DNA from: JAUSIF01 sp963711595
GTDB taxonomy: Bacteria; Pseudomonadota; Alphaproteobacteria; Rhizobiales; Xanthobacteraceae
Length of the DNA stretch: 64,000 bases
Reading direction: 5' to 3'
NCBI GenBank assembly: GCA_963711595.1
Contig: CAVQER010000006.1
Span: 124,001 to 188,000, forward strand
Shown piece by piece: positions 55,576 to 63,781 of this stretch. A program made the translations under genes and the position numbers. The notes under the pieces were generated by a model. The model was given only the letters and a program-made list of their open reading frames with translations. It ran no database searches and had not been told where the DNA came from. How positions within the stretch are numbered: the first letter of the stretch is position 1; every line of letters starts with the position of its first letter.

Positions 55576-56130
55576 TCACATCCCCTCAGGCCCGCGCGCG
55601 ATTGCGCAGATCCCGGTACGCGATACTTCGACAAGGCCCAGTGGTGCCATCAGCATCACGAACTGGTCGATCTTGTCGGACTTGCCGGTGAGTTCGAACA
55701 CGAAGCTCTCCGTGGTGGCGTCGATCACGCGCGCGCGGAAGGCATCGGCGAGCCGCAGTGCCTCGACCCGGTTGTTGTCCTTGCCCCGCACTTTCACGAG
55801 GGCGAGCTCCCGCTCGATCGCGGCAGTTCCGGCGGTGAGGTCGACGACGCGATGCACCGGCACGAGCCGCTCGAGCTGGTTCTTGATCTGCTCGATCACC
55901 ATGGGCGTGCCCTGGGTCGCGATCGTGATGCGCGAGACATGCTTCTCGTGCTCGGTCTCGGAAACCGTCAGGCTGTCGATATTGTAGCCGCGTCCCGAGA
56001 ACAGGCCGATCACGCGCGCGAGCACACCCGGCTCGTTGTCGACCAGGATCGACAGCGTGCGGTGCTCGACCTGCTGCGTCTCCCTCGCAGCGGGATAGTG
56101 GGAGCTCGTGGCAGCGACTTGCGTGGACAT
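55576..56130 (-). CDS. ilvN: Acetolactate synthase small subunit
   Basis: This 184-residue regulatory subunit has an N-terminal ACT domain (RTLSILVDNEPGVLARVIGLFSGRGYNIDSL, about residues 25-55) that binds valine for feedback control, and the ALS small-subunit C-terminal domain. It lies 18 bp after ilvB and completes the holoenzyme. Confidence 0.95.
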   Translation of the reverse strand: MSTQVAATSSHYPAARETQQVEHRTLSILVDNEPGVLARVIGLFSGRGYNIDSLTVSETEHEKHVSRITIATQGTPMVIEQIKNQLERLVPVHRVVDLTAGTAAIERELALVKVRGKDNNRVEALRLADAFRARVIDATTESFVFELTGKSDKIDQFVMLMAPLGLVEVSRTGICAIARGPEGM

Positions 56131-56148
56131 GTTCTGTAGCTTTCGCGG

Positions 56149-57909
56149 TTAAACCAGCACTTTTCCTTCTTCCGTGATCGCGTCCTCGACCGAGACGCCC
56201 GCGTCGCCGAGGATCATCTCGTTGTGCGCGCGCCCGGACGGAATCATCGGGAAGCAATTTTCGTTCTGATCCACGACGCAGTCGAAGATCACCGGTCGCT
56301 TGACCTTGATCATCTCCTTGATCGCGCCGTCGAGGTCGCCGGGCTTCTCGCAGCGGATGCCGACGCAGTGATAAGCCTCGGCGAGCTTGACGAAATCCGG
56401 CAATGCCTCGGTGTAGGAATGCGCATAGCGCCCGCCGTGCAGCAGTTCCTGCCACTGACGGACCATGCCCATGTACTGGTTATTGATGATGAAGATCTTG
56501 ATCGGCAGGTCGTACTGCACCGCCGTCGACATCTCCTGCATGGTCATGAGCACGGACGCTTCGCCCGCAATGTCGATCACGAGCGACTTCGGATGAGCCA
56601 TCTGCACGCCGACTGCTGCCGGCAGCCCGTAGCCCATCGTGCCGAGACCGCCGGAGGTCATCCAGCGACGCGGCTCCTGGAACTGATAGAACTGTGCCGC
56701 CCACATCTGATGCTGGCCGACTTCGGTCGTGATGTAGGTGTCCATGCCCTTCGTGATCTCGTAGAGCCGCTGGATCGCGTGCTGCGGCTTGATGATCTCC
56801 TTCGAGTTCTTGTAGGCGAGCGACTTGCGGGCTCTCCATTCGTCGATCTGTTTCCACCAAGCGGCGAGCGCCTTCTTGTCGGGCATGATCGAGCCCGCGC
56901 GCCATAGCCGCACCATGTCTTCGAGCACGTGCGCGCAGTCGCCAATGATCCCGACGTCCGCACGCACGTTCTTGTTGATCGACGACGGATCGATGTCGAC
57001 GTGAATCTTTTTCGAGCCCGGCGAAAATGCGTCGAGCCGGCCGGTGATGCGATCGTCGAAACGCGCGCCAATGCAGATCATCAGGTCGCAATCGTGCATC
57101 GACCAGTTGGCCTCCCACGTGCCGTGCATGCCGAGCATGCCGAGCCATTGCGGATCGGCAGCCGGATATGCACCGAGACCCATGAGCGTCGAGGTGATTG
57201 GAAATCCCGTAAGCTTCACGAGTTCGCGCAGGAGCACCGAAGCCTCGGAACCGGAATTGATGACGCCGCCACCCGTGTAGAACAGCGGACGCTTCGCGTT
57301 CCGCATCAATTCGACCGCGGCCTTGATCTTCTCGATGTCGCCCTTGGTCCTCGGGCGATAGGTCTTGTGCTGGATATTGCGCGGCCCGATGTAGTCGCCC
57401 TTCGCGAACTGGATGTCTTTCGGGATGTCGACGACCACCGGACCCGGTCGGCCATTCGCCGCCACATAGAAAGCTTCGTGGATCACGCGCGAAAGATCGG
57501 CGACGTTCTTCACGAGATAATTGTGCTTCGTGCAAGGGCGTGTGATGCCGACCGTGTCGCACTCCTGGAATGCGTCGTTGCCGATCAAGTGTGTTGGCAC
57601 CTGTCCGGTGATCACGACGATCGGGATCGAATCCATCAGCGCGTCGGTGAGACCGGTAACCGCGTTGGTCGCACCTGGACCCGATGTCACGAGCACCGCG
57701 CCGACCTTGCCGGACGAGCGTGCGTAACCCTCTGCCGCGTGCACGGCGCCCTGCTCGTGGCGCACCAGGATGTGGCGAAGCTTTTCCTGCTGGAACAGCG
57801 CGTCGTAGATCGGCAGCACCGCGCCGCCCGGGTAGCCGAAAATGTGCTCGACGCCCTGATCGACGAGCGCCTGGATCACCATCTCCGCCCCGGTCATTTC
57901 CGTCTTCAT
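56149..57909 (-). CDS. ilvB: Acetolactate synthase large subunit
   Basis: This 586-residue thiamin-diphosphate enzyme makes acetolactate or acetohydroxybutyrate. The N-terminal domain has the catalytic glutamate in VRHEQGAVHAAEGYARSSG; the C-terminal diphosphate-binding region reads DIAGEASVLMTMQEM, with Glu where many homologues have Asp, then IINNQYMGMVRQWQ. It is preceded by a complete attenuator and leads an ilvBNC group. Confidence 0.96.
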   Translation of the reverse strand: MKTEMTGAEMVIQALVDQGVEHIFGYPGGAVLPIYDALFQQEKLRHILVRHEQGAVHAAEGYARSSGKVGAVLVTSGPGATNAVTGLTDALMDSIPIVVITGQVPTHLIGNDAFQECDTVGITRPCTKHNYLVKNVADLSRVIHEAFYVAANGRPGPVVVDIPKDIQFAKGDYIGPRNIQHKTYRPRTKGDIEKIKAAVELMRNAKRPLFYTGGGVINSGSEASVLLRELVKLTGFPITSTLMGLGAYPAADPQWLGMLGMHGTWEANWSMHDCDLMICIGARFDDRITGRLDAFSPGSKKIHVDIDPSSINKNVRADVGIIGDCAHVLEDMVRLWRAGSIMPDKKALAAWWKQIDEWRARKSLAYKNSKEIIKPQHAIQRLYEITKGMDTYITTEVGQHQMWAAQFYQFQEPRRWMTSGGLGTMGYGLPAAVGVQMAHPKSLVIDIAGEASVLMTMQEMSTAVQYDLPIKIFIINNQYMGMVRQWQELLHGGRYAHSYTEALPDFVKLAEAYHCVGIRCEKPGDLDGAIKEMIKVKRPVIFDCVVDQNENCFPMIPSGRAHNEMILGDAGVSVEDAITEEGKVLV

Positions 57910-57970
57910 CGTCCCGCTCCGTCGTTCCCGCGTTTCCGTTACCTGACAGACCCTTCGGAATCGAAAAGGC

Positions 57971-57999
57971 CAAAAGAAAAAGGGCCCCGGGGGCCCTTT
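57971..57999 (-). terminator. Attenuator terminator of ilvB
   Basis: In the minus-strand RNA, AAAGGGCC (57992-57999) pairs with GGCCCTTT (57979-57986) around a 5-nt GC loop (the stem can extend), followed by TTCTTTTG (57971-57980). It lies between the leader peptide and ilvB, so it must be an attenuator rather than an operon end. Confidence 0.9.
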
Positions 58000-58030
58000 G
58001 CGCGCCTGCCAAAACAGCCTGTCGGCCGTC

Positions 58031-58078
58031 CTAGGCGGCGCGCCTCCCTACCACGATAAGCGAAAGAAAATTGCGCAT
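58031..58078 (-). CDS. ilvB leader peptide
   Basis: A 15-residue frame reads MRNFLSLIVVGRRAA. It holds two leucines, one isoleucine and two valines in a row of six residues (LSLIVV), exactly the amino acids made by the pathway. The stop TAG lies before a GC-rich segment (GCGCGCC/GGCGCGC, near 58003-58040) that can pair in an alternative antiterminator fold. It is downstream of a good promoter and upstream of a Rho-independent terminator. No strong ribosome-binding site is visible. Confidence 0.8.
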   Translation of the reverse strand: MRNFLSLIVVGRRAA

Positions 58079-58110
58079 GGGTGGTCGTTTCGGTTCCAAA
58101 GTTGCGCGCT

Positions 58111-58139
58111 ACCTTATCCACAGGCTCAGGCGGCGTCAA
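58111..58139 (-). promoter_or_regulatory. Sigma-70-type promoter of ilvBNC
   Basis: On the minus strand TTGACG (58134-58139) and TAAGGT (58111-58116) are separated by exactly 17 bases. A start near 58104 would put the leader peptide 26 bases into the transcript. Confidence 0.6.
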
Positions 58140-58277
58140 GCGGAAAGCCCGTTTTTCGGCCCTCCGCGCCTGAAAATACTGCCGGTGTCGCTACGCGATC
58201 GTGAACGGCGCGCCCGTTAAGATCGGTAACGCGCGGCGACGGCATCGCGTAATCCGAACGGGACCCAACATCGAGCC

Positions 58278-59192
58278 ATGCCCTTTCTCCGCGAAAAGAC
58301 CGGCAACTGGTCGCCCGAGAAGATTGCAGCATTCGCGCTGACGATCGCGCCGGCGCTCGTGATGACCGTGCGCATCATCCTCGGCGACCTCGACCCGGCC
58401 CGGCCCCTCACCGAGCTCACGCACTTTACCGGGCGCTGGACCGTGCGCTTCATCCTGCTCGCGCTCGCCATCACGCCGGCCCGTCGTCTGTTCAACTGGC
58501 CGAAGCTGCTCAATGCGCGCCGCACGCTTGGCGTCGCGGCTGCCGCCTACGCCCTCGTCCACTTCTCGCTCTACATCATCGACCAGAAATTCAAGCTCGG
58601 CGTCGTCGCGTCCGAGATTGTACTCCGGATCTATCTCACGATCGGCTTCACCGCATTGATCGGCTTGATCGCACTCGGCGTCACCTCAACGGATGCGTCG
58701 GTGCGCAGACTTGGCAAGCGCTGGGGCACGTTGCACCGGGCCGCGTACTTCATTGGCGTTCTCGCGATCGTTCACTTCACCTTGCAGAAGAAGCTCGACA
58801 TCTATGAACCGACGCTAATGATGGGATTCCTGATCTGGCTGCTCGCCTGGCGCGGCGTGCAGCGCTGGCGCCGCGAGGTCGGCTTCGCCTGGCTGATCGC
58901 CTTGGCGATCTTCTCGGCGCTCGCGACCGCGTTGTTCGAGGTCGCCTGGTACGGCCTGTTCACGGGTGTCGCTCCGGGACGCATCCTTGCCGCGAACTTG
59001 ATGTTCGAGTTCTCGATCCGCCCGGCGTGGTGGGTGCTGGTCGCGGGACTCGCGGTCGCGTTCGCCAGTCTCCTCGCCCAGTGGCTATGGCCGCGCGAGT
59101 CTGCACGAACGAAGCTCAACGCGCCGCGGCCGGCAGAAGCTCGAGCGCCTGCTCCGGCGCAACCCACTTCCAGTCTTTCATCTGGTGCCTGA
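58278..59192 (+). CDS. msrQ: Haem-binding membrane subunit of methionine sulfoxide reductase
   Basis: This 304-residue MsrQ/YedZ-type protein has a ferric-reductase-like transmembrane core. Likely haem ligands are histidines in LTHFTGRW, YALVHFSLYI and the pair LHRAAY / AIVHFTLQKK. It passes electrons to periplasmic MsrP, which repairs oxidised methionine; no msrP gene is in the window. The protein is longer than E. coli MsrQ by about 90 residues, with two extra C-terminal helices and an alanine/proline-rich tail. Its end overlaps convergent miaA by 77 bp. Confidence 0.88.
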   Translation: MPFLREKTGNWSPEKIAAFALTIAPALVMTVRIILGDLDPARPLTELTHFTGRWTVRFILLALAITPARRLFNWPKLLNARRTLGVAAAAYALVHFSLYIIDQKFKLGVVASEIVLRIYLTIGFTALIGLIALGVTSTDASVRRLGKRWGTLHRAAYFIGVLAIVHFTLQKKLDIYEPTLMMGFLIWLLAWRGVQRWRREVGFAWLIALAIFSALATALFEVAWYGLFTGVAPGRILAANLMFEFSIRPAWWVLVAGLAVAFASLLAQWLWPRESARTKLNAPRPAEARAPAPAQPTSSLSSGA

Positions 59193-60024
59193 ACCAGGTT
59201 TCTTGCCGCTTCGAATAATGCCGCGTATCGGCCTTTGCACCGGCGGCCGCGTCTTCAAGTGAAATCTCACCGGCGAGGTGCCGCATAAGCCATGGCACCC
59301 CGTGTGCTTTCATCGCCGGAAGCGCCGGATCGAGCTTGCGCGCGGCGAGCGCCCGTACTTCATCGAGCGCGCCGGCCGAAAGCATCGCGTCGAACCGCTT
59401 GTCGATCCGCCGCCAGAGCTCTTTGCGATCGATGGAAAGAAACAGCGCTACCGTTTGATCCGACTCAAGAATTGGCTCGCCAGGCCTTTCCTGCCATTCG
59501 ACGAGCGGCCGGCCGGTGGCGGCGAAAATCTCCAGTGCGCGGATGACACGCTGCCGGTCGCTCATCCGGAGTCCTGCGGCCGTACGAGGATCGAGCCGCA
59601 CAAGCCGCGCGTGGAGATCCGCAGTGGAAACCCCTTCGGCCTCGCCCCGCACGCGCGCCCGAACCTCCGCTGGCACGGGCGGCATGGCGGACAAGCCTTG
59701 GGTCAGCGCCTTGAAGTAAAGCCCTGTGCCACCGACGAAAATCGGCAGCCTATGGGCTCCGCCGCATTCTTCCAACGCGCGCTCCGCATCCGCGACCCAG
59801 CGCCCAGTCGAGTAGCTCTCGCCCGCGTCCACATGCCCGTACAGAAGGTGCGACGCATGTCGCTCCTCTTCCGCCGTCGGCCGTGCGGTGATCACCCGCA
59901 GGTCGCGATAGACCTGCATCGAGTCCGTATTGATGATCGTGCCGCCGGCACGCTCCGCAAGCGCGAGCGCCAGCGCCGACTTGCCGCTCGCGGTCGGACC
60001 TGCAATGAGCACGGCGCGGATCAT
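59116..60024 (-). CDS. miaA: tRNA dimethylallyltransferase
   Basis: This 302-residue enzyme attaches the dimethylallyl group to adenosine 37 of tRNAs reading U-starting codons. The P-loop is IAGPTASGKSALALALA, followed by the family signature INTDSMQVYRDLRVITARP. ATG 60024 is preferred to TTG 60033. The start lies 29 bp from divergent serB. The last 77 bases overlap msrQ on the opposite strand. Confidence 0.94.
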   Translation of the reverse strand: MIRAVLIAGPTASGKSALALALAERAGGTIINTDSMQVYRDLRVITARPTAEEERHASHLLYGHVDAGESYSTGRWVADAERALEECGGAHRLPIFVGGTGLYFKALTQGLSAMPPVPAEVRARVRGEAEGVSTADLHARLVRLDPRTAAGLRMSDRQRVIRALEIFAATGRPLVEWQERPGEPILESDQTVALFLSIDRKELWRRIDKRFDAMLSAGALDEVRALAARKLDPALPAMKAHGVPWLMRHLAGEISLEDAAAGAKADTRHYSKRQETWFRHQMKDWKWVAPEQALELLPAAAR

Positions 60025-60053
60025 TTGCTCCAACCCCTTCCCGCTCTCCTATC

Positions 60054-60956
60054 ATGTCGCACGTCGCAACCTTGATCTCCAACCCGGCGCTGCCCGCCGT
60101 GACCGAGGCTGCCATTGCCGCCGCGCGCGCGGCACTTCCGGATGCGGGGACGCCCGGCGTACTCGCCCGCACGGTCGCAGTCGACATACCGTTCGGAGGC
60201 GGCAGCAACCCGCGCGCGCTCGCGGAACGCGTGCGCAAGGGGCTCGGCGGCGCGCCGATCGACGTGATCATCCAGCCCGTCGCCGATCGCAGGAAGCGCC
60301 TGTTTGTCACCGACATGGACTCGACCATGATCGAGCAGGAATGCATCGACGAGGTCGCCGACTATGTCGGGTTAAAGCCGCGCGTCGCCGCGATCACCGA
60401 ACGCGCCATGCGCGGCGAGATCGAGTTCGAGCCCGCATTACGCGAGCGCGTGCAACTCCTGCGCGGCCTTCCGGCTTCCGTGATCAATGAGGTGATCGAA
60501 AAGCGCGTGACGCTTGCGCCCGGCGGGCGAACTCTCGTCGCCACCATGCGCACGAACGGCGCGTACACGTGTCTCGTGTCCGGCGGCTTCACGCTGTTCA
60601 CCGAGAAGATCGCCGCCATACTCGGCTTCGACGAGCAACGCGCGAACCGGCTCGCGATCGAAAACGGGAAACTCTCCGGCCGGGTCGAGGAGCCGATACT
60701 GGGCCGCGAGGCGAAGCTCGCCGCACTGCGCCAGCTGACCGAGCGGCTGAAACTACGGCGCGAGCAGACGATCGCCGCCGGCGACGGCGCGAACGACCTG
60801 CCGATGATCGAAGCTGCGGGCCTCGGTGTCGCCTTTCACGCAAAGCCCGTGCTCGCCGCAGCTGCGCACGCACGCATCGACCACGGTGATCTCACCGCAT
60901 TGCTCTATCTGCAGGGGTACCGGCGCGAGGAGTTTGTGGAGCCGGCGCCCGGCTGA
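60054..60956 (+). CDS. serB: Phosphoserine phosphatase
   Basis: This 300-residue HAD-family enzyme completes serine synthesis. Motif I is FVTDMDSTMIEQECIDEVAD with nucleophile aspartate (about residue 87); motif II is CLVSGGFTLFTEKIA; motif III is AAGDGANDLPMI. An N-terminal domain of about 75 residues precedes the catalytic core, as in related alphaproteobacteria. A palindromic repeat follows. Confidence 0.95.
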   Translation: MSHVATLISNPALPAVTEAAIAAARAALPDAGTPGVLARTVAVDIPFGGGSNPRALAERVRKGLGGAPIDVIIQPVADRRKRLFVTDMDSTMIEQECIDEVADYVGLKPRVAAITERAMRGEIEFEPALRERVQLLRGLPASVINEVIEKRVTLAPGGRTLVATMRTNGAYTCLVSGGFTLFTEKIAAILGFDEQRANRLAIENGKLSGRVEEPILGREAKLAALRQLTERLKLRREQTIAAGDGANDLPMIEAAGLGVAFHAKPVLAAAAHARIDHGDLTALLYLQGYRREEFVEPAPG

Positions 60957-60964
60957 ACTATTGG

Positions 60965-61061
60965 CGTCATGGCCGGGCCGCGCCGAAGGCGCGAGTCCCG
61001 GCCATCCACGTCTTCCTTATGACCAAGGCGTGGATGCCCGGGACAAGCCCGGGCATGACGA
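60965..61061. repeat. Palindromic intergenic repeat, copy 3
   Basis: The left hairpin is CGTCATGGCCGGGC...CCCGGCCATCCACG with an enlarged loop (GCGCC/GGCGC inner stem); the right is GCGTGGATGCCCGGG...CCCGGGCATGACG. It lies between the convergent stops of serB and degP, where it may also end transcripts. Confidence 0.85.
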
Positions 61062-61070
61062 AAGTGTGGG

Positions 61071-62561
61071 CTACGGAATCTGCACCGGCACGAAGCGCTG
61101 TTCACCCTCGTTGTTCGAGAGCAACAGCAGCGCCGTCTTCTTGCCTTCCTTCTTCAGCGTGTCGACCCGCTTCTGCAGATCCGCGGGCGATGAGATCGCC
61201 TCGCCCGTGATCTCCAGGATCACGTCGCCGGGCTGCACGCGCTGATCGGCGAGCGGCGAACCCCGCTCGATCGAGACGACGAGCACGCCCTTCACGGTGT
61301 CCTTGACCTTGAAGCGCTTGCGCATGTCGTCGGTGAGCGTGGAGAGCTCCAGCCCGAGCAGGCGGCGCACCGCGGATTTCTGCTGGTCCGGTGCCGGCGC
61401 TTTCGCCGACGCCTGCTGCGCCTTCTCGCTGTCCTCGAGGCGCCCCAGCGTGATGCTCAACTTTTCTTCCTTGCCCTTCCGCATCACGACGATCTCGACC
61501 GACTTGCCGACGGCGGTGTCGGCCACGACGCGCGGGAGATCGCGCATGTCGCGGATCTGCTGGCCGTCGAAGCGCACGACGACGTCGCCCGACTGCATGC
61601 CTGCCTTGGCCGCCGGGCCGTTCTCCGTCACGCCGGCGACGAGTGCGCCCCGCGTCCTGCCGAGGCCAAGCGTCTCCGCGATCTGATCGTCGAGCTGCTG
61701 GATACGCACGCCGATCCAGCCGCGCCGCGTTTCGCCGAACTCGCGCAGCTGGCCGATCACGGCGACGACCGTCTTCGCCGGTATCGAGAAGCCGATGCCG
61801 ATCGATCCGCCGGACGGCGAGATGATCGCCGTGTTCACGCCGACCACCTGGCCTTCCATATTGAAGAGCGGCCCGCCCGAATTGCCGCGATTGATGGCGG
61901 CGTCCGTCTGGATAAAGTTGTCGTATGGCCCGGCATTGATGTCGCGATTGCGCGCGGACACGACGCCGACCGAGAGCGATCCGCCGAGACCGAACGGATT
62001 GCCGATCGCCATCACCCAGTCCCCGACGCGAATTCGGTCGGAATCGCCGAACGCCACCGAGACAAGGTCCTTCTCCGGCTTCACCCGCAGCACGGCGATG
62101 TCGGTCTTTGTGTCGCGGCCGATGATCTCGGCCTTCAGCTTCGATCCGTCGTTGAAGTTCGCGAACACCTCGTCGGCATCGGCGATCACGTGATTGTTCG
62201 TGACGATGATGCCGGTCGGATCGACGACGAAGCCCGAGCCCAGCGACGAAACGCGGCGCGGACGCTGGCCGTCCTGCTGCTCGCCCCGGCGCTTGAAGAA
62301 TTCCTCGAAGAAGTCCTCGAACGGCGAACCCGGCGGGAGCTGCGGCATCGGCACGCTCTGCTGCCCGGTCACGGTCTGCGAGGTCGAGATGTTCACGACC
62401 GCGTCGAGCACCTTTTCCGCCACATCCGCGACCGAGTCAGGCCCGCGGCGCTGCGCGAACGCCTCGCTGCCCATCGCGAGCACGGCGAGTCCTGCCGCGA
62501 AAACGAAAGTCGCCGCAGTGCGGCGCAAGGGAAGGAAATTGGCCTCAGACGAACCGGACAT
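61071..62561 (-). CDS. Do-type periplasmic serine protease (HtrA/DegP family)
   Basis: This 496-residue protease/chaperone handles misfolded envelope proteins. After a signal sequence (ending GSEAFAQ) come the trypsin-like domain with His in VTNNHVIADADEVF, Asp in DTKTDIAVLRV and Ser in NRGNSGGPLFN, then two PDZ domains (GVRIQQL... and MRKRFKVKDTVKGVLVV...). ATG 62561 is preferred: it lies 7 bases after AGAGGA. ATG 62567 and a longer frame are alternatives. It belongs to the hflKC-DUF2065-degP set. Confidence 0.93.
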   Translation of the reverse strand: MSGSSEANFLPLRRTAATFVFAAGLAVLAMGSEAFAQRRGPDSVADVAEKVLDAVVNISTSQTVTGQQSVPMPQLPPGSPFEDFFEEFFKRRGEQQDGQRPRRVSSLGSGFVVDPTGIIVTNNHVIADADEVFANFNDGSKLKAEIIGRDTKTDIAVLRVKPEKDLVSVAFGDSDRIRVGDWVMAIGNPFGLGGSLSVGVVSARNRDINAGPYDNFIQTDAAINRGNSGGPLFNMEGQVVGVNTAIISPSGGSIGIGFSIPAKTVVAVIGQLREFGETRRGWIGVRIQQLDDQIAETLGLGRTRGALVAGVTENGPAAKAGMQSGDVVVRFDGQQIRDMRDLPRVVADTAVGKSVEIVVMRKGKEEKLSITLGRLEDSEKAQQASAKAPAPDQQKSAVRRLLGLELSTLTDDMRKRFKVKDTVKGVLVVSIERGSPLADQRVQPGDVILEITGEAISSPADLQKRVDTLKKEGKKTALLLLSNNEGEQRFVPVQIP

Positions 62562-62675
62562 GTTCATTCCTCTGGAATTGCATATTCTTACGCTGCGCCT
62601 CGGCTTGGCCCGGCGCAAGAGCCTGCTTAGGTGCGGCGCGATTCCGGCGGAATGGCGGCTGCTGGTGCCGGGCGA

Positions 62676-62861
62676 TCACCCGCGCACGAACCAGACCACG
62701 AGCACTCCGAACACGGCAGACACCACGCCCGCCAGCCGCAAGCTTGCGTCCGGCGCCTCCTTCATCATCGTCATGGCGCGCCGCGTCGCCGCCGGGAAGG
62801 CGGCAAACACCAGTCCCTCGATCACAAGCACGAGACCGAGGGCGGCAACGAAATCGCGCAT
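62676..62861 (-). CDS. DUF2065 small membrane protein
   Basis: This 61-residue protein has two predicted helices (DFVAALGLVLVIEGLVFAAF and ASLRLAGVVSAVFGVLVVWF). DUF2065 proteins regularly lie between hflC and degP, as here, and may act with the HflKC complex; the role is unproven. Confidence 0.88.
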   Translation of the reverse strand: MRDFVAALGLVLVIEGLVFAAFPAATRRAMTMMKEAPDASLRLAGVVSAVFGVLVVWFVRG

Positions 62862-62867
62862 CCTTGG

Positions 62868-63779
62868 TTAGCGTTGCGGCGTCGTGCTCGGCGCCGCCGG
62901 CGGCGCGTTGTTTCGCCCCGCCGCGTCGTTGAAGTAACGGAAGAAGTCTGAATCCGGCGAGAGCAGCATGCGTGTCTCGCCCGCCTTCAGTCCGGCTTCA
63001 TACGCCTGCATCGTCCGGTAGAAGCTGAAGAAGTCAGGGTCGCGCCCGAACGCATCGGCAAAAATCCGGTTGCGCTCGCCATCGCCCTCGCCTCGGACCT
63101 GCTCCGATTTCGAGTTCGCCTCCGCGAGTAGCACCGTCACGTCGCGGTCGGAGCGCGCTCGCGTGCGCTGCGCCTGCTCCGCGCCGCGCGCGCGGAATTC
63201 AGCCGCTTCCTGCTGCCGCTCGGTCTGCATGCGCTGGTAAATCGCCTGACTGTTCGCGTCCGGCAGATCGGCGCGCCGGATGCGCACGTCGACAACGTCG
63301 ATGCCGAATTGCTGCGCTTCGCGATTCACCTGGTCGCGGATACGGTTCATGAGGTTCGCGCGCTCGTCACGCACGGCCTGGATGAACGTCAATTCGCCGA
63401 GCACGCGCCGAAGCGACGAGTTGAGGATCGTCATGAGCCGCGATTGCGCGCCTTCGATCGACCCGACGGTCTGATAGAAGCGGAGCGGATTGGTGATGCG
63501 GTAGCGCGCAAACGCGTCGACCACGAGCCGCTTCTGATCCGACGCGATCACTTCCTGAACCGGATTGTCGAGGTCGAGGATGCGCTTGTCGATGTACACG
63601 ACGGTGTCGACGAAGGGCACCTTGTAGCGCAGCCCGGGCTCGACGATCGGATCGCGGATCGGCTCCCCGAACCGCAGCACCAACGCCTGCTCGGTCTGAT
63701 GGACGTAGAACAGCGCCGTGTAGCCGACCGCGACGGCGATCGCGACAAGGACGGCCAGAACTCCAGCAATCCCTCTCAT
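62868..63779 (-). CDS. hflC: HflC, SPFH membrane protease regulator
   Basis: This 303-residue protein has one N-terminal membrane anchor (about residues 5-25), then an SPFH/prohibitin domain (TEQALVLRFGEPI, RYRITNPLRFYQTVG) and a long coiled-coil with GEGDGERNRIFADAFGRDPDFFSFYRTMQAY near the end (named as a region). With HflK it forms a large periplasm-facing cage around FtsH. ATG 63779 lies 9 bases after GGGAGG; a TTG at 63785 overlaps the hflK end. Confidence 0.93.
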   Translation of the reverse strand: MRGIAGVLAVLVAIAVAVGYTALFYVHQTEQALVLRFGEPIRDPIVEPGLRYKVPFVDTVVYIDKRILDLDNPVQEVIASDQKRLVVDAFARYRITNPLRFYQTVGSIEGAQSRLMTILNSSLRRVLGELTFIQAVRDERANLMNRIRDQVNREAQQFGIDVVDVRIRRADLPDANSQAIYQRMQTERQQEAAEFRARGAEQAQRTRARSDRDVTVLLAEANSKSEQVRGEGDGERNRIFADAFGRDPDFFSFYRTMQAYEAGLKAGETRMLLSPDSDFFRYFNDAAGRNNAPPAAPSTTPQR

Positions 63780-63781
63780 GG

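Noticed and set aside
56480..58012. Long minus-strand frame overlapping ilvB in another frame
   Set aside because: It is an Arg-rich frame shadow of ilvB, which itself has full acetolactate synthase motifs.
40405..61061. CRISPR interpretation of the repeated palindromes
   Set aside because: The three copies are single, far apart, in different intergenic gaps, with no regular spacers and no cas genes.
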